From Chrysomallon squamiferum (taxonomy: Eukaryota > Mollusca > Gastropoda > Neomphalida > Peltospiridae): a DNA stretch of 64,000 bases. The translations under genes were made by a program, and so were the position numbers. The notes beneath the pieces were generated by a model. It searched no databases, was not told where the DNA came from, and saw only the letters and a program-made list of their open reading frames with translations. Below, one piece after another: positions 61,158 through 64,000 of this stretch. Location of the stretch: NCBI GenBank assembly GCA_012295275.1, contig CM022672.1, positions 20,802,894-20,866,893 on the forward strand, given 5' to 3'. The first letter of the stretch is position 1; every line of letters starts with the position of its first letter.

Positions 61158-61466
61158 TCATTTCACTAACACCCTCGATTTCTCCCAGCAAAAGGTTTGC
61201 AACCAGTTTCGCCACCGCGTCCAGGTCCACTCGCCTACCAAAGTTAACTTCGGCTCTTGAAGCTGGCAGGCGGGGTACTGTGTGGCTTCGATGTCTGTGA
61301 AGTCTCTAATATAATCCCCTACTGTCGTACATCGTCCGGTACATGTCTTATCGGTACATCTCCAATAGATACCATTCGGGTGAACCTTATTTTTATTGAA
61401 GAGATATCCCTGGCGCGTTCCTATCTGACAAGAGACATACAAGTGATACGGCTGCAGTCCAGCCAC
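61158..61466 (-). pseudogene. FLYWCH zinc-finger fragment
   Basis: The open stretch contains GYLFNKNKVHPNGIYWRCTD followed by CTGRCTTVGDYI, matching the FLYWCH finger: an aromatic-rich start, WRC, then C-x-x-x-C. The expected His pair is only partly kept (TQYPAC). It has no convincing start or neighbours and abuts the 3' tail of the second LINE. It may come from the same kind of FLYWCH-MULE transposon as the fragment at 57.5 kb, though on the opposite strand. Confidence 0.6.
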
Positions 61467-62310
61467 AGGGACAGTACTGACACTTTGCCATACAATGATA
61501 TATATATATACATACAGGGCACCGAATTGGAACTGGAACTGGAAAATCTTTAACGTACTATTCAGAGCGAGTTGTTGTGAAGCACGTCTTCGACAGGCAC
61601 GCTTTCTGTCGCAGAAAAAGAGTTATGGGGAAGGAAAGAGAAAGGGATTCTCGTTACGATTGCAGGACACAAGAGAGTGTCCAGCATATCGAAACGTAAC
61701 GAGCTGGTTGCGGTGTTTTGTTGTTTTCCGCTCGTTGTGGATGCGGGGTTTGTGTGGCTCGTTCAGTTTGTTGCTTTCATCGCCAGGTTCGTGAAGGTCA
61801 GGTCCTATATGCTGTTCAGTTCTTGGGTGACATTTTCCTCTCCTTGCTGGGTGTTTCTTTATCATCCAGCTATTCCCAAAAATTTTTTTTTTTTTTTTTT
61901 CCAATCTTCTTTTTATTGGTTTAAAAAATATTATATACACATGAGCAACATCAATAATTAAAACAGTAATAGTCAATTTGTGCTGATCGTATTTACAAGT
62001 GTTGACAAACTTTCATTTGACCTATGTTAGGTTGTTTTATTTTTTATTTCCTCTTTTTCAGGCCTGAAATGATGTTTAGTTGTGCACCTGAACAGAATAA
62101 GAATATGAACGTAATTAACTTATTTACATTTATTATGTACAGTTTTAGGTTCCGATGACCTAGGTCATATAGTCTCAAAGAAAGGATTTTTTTGTTGTTG
62201 TTGTTGTTTTTTTTTTTTTGGGGGGGGGTAGATTAGTTTACTTAGCTAGTCAGTTAATTAGTCAATCAGACGATCCATCAATAGATCAATCAGCTGCTCA
62301 ACTAATCAAT

Positions 62311-62617
62311 CTGTCGTCTGTTGTGCCACCCCATAAGGTGTGGAAATCGCCAACTATAATTAGCTTATTGTTTGTTGTTATGATTTTGTTTAAATCATGG
62401 GTTTGGATGGTATGTAGTGCGGGAGTGGGTGGGCTACATATATTAATTATGTCAATATTGTGGTTGTTGTTGTGTATAGTGAAGCTTAATATTTCAATGT
62501 AGGCATGGACTTTTCCCTGGTTCAGTTTACGTTTGGTATATCTTATTTGACGAGTGTAATGATGCCTCCTCGGGTACTACTGAATCTATTGACATAGTGG
62601 CTTTGATACCCGGGTAT
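62311..62617 (-). pseudogene. ORF2 endonuclease fragment of the second LINE
   Basis: Translation preserves GYQSHYVNRF and the strand leading to a GDF motif and W-G-G-T-T-D-D, matching the endonuclease of the first copy at 33,686-34,002. Both ends are deletion junctions. Confidence 0.75.
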
Positions 62618-63704
62618 TTCTGGCATTTTTGACTGACATTTTGTATTATTTTATTTTCGCTTCTGTTGTTTTCAAAGCTGTTGTTAGCTTTTATTTTTAT
62701 GGGACATAGTTTTCCACCGCATAAACTGCTTGTCAGTGAATTTGGGTTGTGTCTGTGTGTGCACTTGTTTGTTGTGTGCCCCCATTTTTCACATGACCAC
62801 ACTTGGGTAACTGCGGCCTCATTTCTGTCATTTGATAGTTGTAGCCATCAATGTTGACCCGTTGTAGTGTTTGGTTTGGTACCAAATGTTAGTGTAGTCC
62901 AGCAGCATGGATTTTTCCACATGTCTACACTAACTAATTTGGTTTTTGTTTGTGTGAATAGTTCCTTGTTGAACATCTCGAAGAAGTCATGCGTGTCTGC
63001 ATACAGGTAATAATACCCTACATCTTTTGAGATGTATTTGTAAAGTGAGACTGGTGTAGTCTCACTGTTTTATTTGTTTGGGTTGTTGTTGTTATTGTGT
63101 GATTAGTATTTTTCTTGGTTGTTGCTGCGTGTGTAATGTTTTCCTTTTTTGTGGTGTGGGAGTTTCCTTTGTTTGTTGGGTGTCAAGGATTAGTTTCGGC
63201 AATGCCCTGACAAGGAATACTTCATTCCTGATAGTTAAGCTGGGGCCTATTGTTTTTAAAGATCTGGAGTCAATTTCAAAATATATTTCTTTTGTCAGTG
63301 ATGTTAATTTGCTCTTCAATGAGATATCGTAGCTTTTTTTCGATATCTGTGGAGTTGTTTTCTTTTTTTGTGTACCGCTATGGTAGCGCGGCGTTGAATT
63401 TTTTTTTTTTTTTTCCCTTCTTATTGTTTCCCAGATATTTGTTTCATTCTCATTCTCGCTTTCTGTGTCGGTGTCGCGTAGACATGCAAATATGAGAAGA
63501 ATTTTGTTGATCATTTTTTCTTCAGCTGTTTCGTCTGAGTCAGAGTGTGTGTGTTTTTTTCGTTACTTTTTTTTTCTGTCGCCTATTGCTTTTGTTTTTT
63601 CACTCTGAGTTAGGGCTTTTGTCCCTCAAACATTTGTAAACTCTAGTTTCCATTTCTGAATCGTCCGAAACGGCGCTGTTTATGTTCGTGTGTGTATTTG
63701 CCAT
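62618..63704 (-). pseudogene. ORF1 remnant of the second LINE
   Basis: The start MANTHTNINS aligns with MATKNINIYS of the first copy. Downstream, EIYFEIDSRSLKTIGP matches EIYFEVDTKTLKTIGP, and the knuckle CEKWGHTTNKCTHRHN is conserved. The reading frame is broken several times by indels. Confidence 0.82.
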
Positions 63705-64000
63705 TCTAACTAGCGTTATGTTTTTGTAATTGTTTTCTAAAAATTGTATTCTAAATGTATATACAAGTCTATATTAACTTTTAAAGGGTCTAAACTTTCG
63801 TTACTTACTTTGAGACCGAGAGAAATAACAAAGTTATGTAAGTTATTTAAGACACCGGAATGCAAAGACAAAGAGAATGTGTAGAAAAAAAAAGGAGAAA
63901 AAAGAACAAACAGTAAAAATAAGGAAAATAATAAGGATAACAACCAAACAAATAGATAGAAATAATGGAAATAAGAATCTAAATCTTAGAAGCTAAAAAG

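Larger units (their letters stand above)
61524..64000 (-). mobile_element. Second LINE of the same family, doubly internally deleted; 5' end beyond the window
   Basis: Read right to left: 5' UTR similar to that of the 31.5-kb copy (64,000-63,705), ORF1 from ATG 63,704 with CEKWGHTTNKC and LCPIKIKANNSFEN, then a jump near 62,618 to an endonuclease fragment, then a jump near 62,311 straight into the 3' UTR. The 3' end (CAGAAAGCGTGC...CTTCACAACA...ACGTTAA) matches the first copy and ends with a TTCCAG-type hexamer tail. By alignment to the first copy, about 0.5 kb and about 3.3 kb are missing, including all of RT and RNase H. Confidence 0.85.

Overview
The window is animal nuclear DNA: AT-rich, intron-rich with GT-AG introns, packed with microsatellites and minisatellites, and carrying LINE, pogo-like and MULE-like transposon remains. 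The domain repertoire (VWD/EGF modules of VWDE type joined to discoidin, PAN/apple and EMI domains) and the I/Nimb-like LINEs suggest a lophotrochozoan, most likely a mollusc such as a gastropod. Species-level identity is an inference and cannot be read from the window.

Positions 1-48,885, minus strand, hold one giant multi-exon gene that runs off the left edge. I could place 68 exons by splice sites and phase. It starts with a signal-peptide exon (48,819-48,885) behind a candidate TATA box, followed by a three-exon F5/8C (discoidin) domain (46,284-41,651). Then comes a tandem series of near-identical multi-exon modules resembling the whole ectodomain of VWDE (von Willebrand factor D and EGF domain protein). 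Each module has 15 exons in fixed order and phase: an Ig-like exon (a), a short Cys exon (b), a long beta-sandwich-like exon (c), five VWD exons (d-h), four Cys-rich exons (i-l), an EGF exon (m) and two further Cys exons (n, o). Modules 1 and 2 are each followed by two PAN/apple exons; modules 3 and 4 are not. Module 5 is cut by the window edge, and a 200-N gap in module 4 must hide about three exons. The product would be a secreted or extracellular modular protein of more than 3,500 residues.

Four of the exons are exactly one base short of the expected phase length (near 520-639, 4,270, 20,915 and 38,695), which means assembly errors or real lesions. Many intronic minisatellites begin at a splice junction and contain copies of the adjacent exon edge.

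A LINE of about 6.6 kb (31,499-38,083, plus strand, 11-bp target duplication) sits antisense inside a VWD intron of module 1. Its ORF1 and ORF2 carry frameshifts, and the reverse transcriptase lacks one conserved block. A 729-bp pogo/Tigger-like deletion derivative lies in another intron (28,735-29,463).

Upstream (49-64 kb) is a sparse region. It holds three minus-strand exons of an EMI-domain N-terminus (59,518-55,397), which could be a separate gene or an alternative 5' end of the giant gene. It also holds a ghost copy of the EMI exon, a second pogo-like derivative (50,990-51,687), a degraded Ty3/Gypsy gag-like stretch, a broken MULE transposase tail, a FLYWCH zinc-finger fragment, and a second, doubly deleted copy of the same LINE family (61,524-64,000, minus strand).
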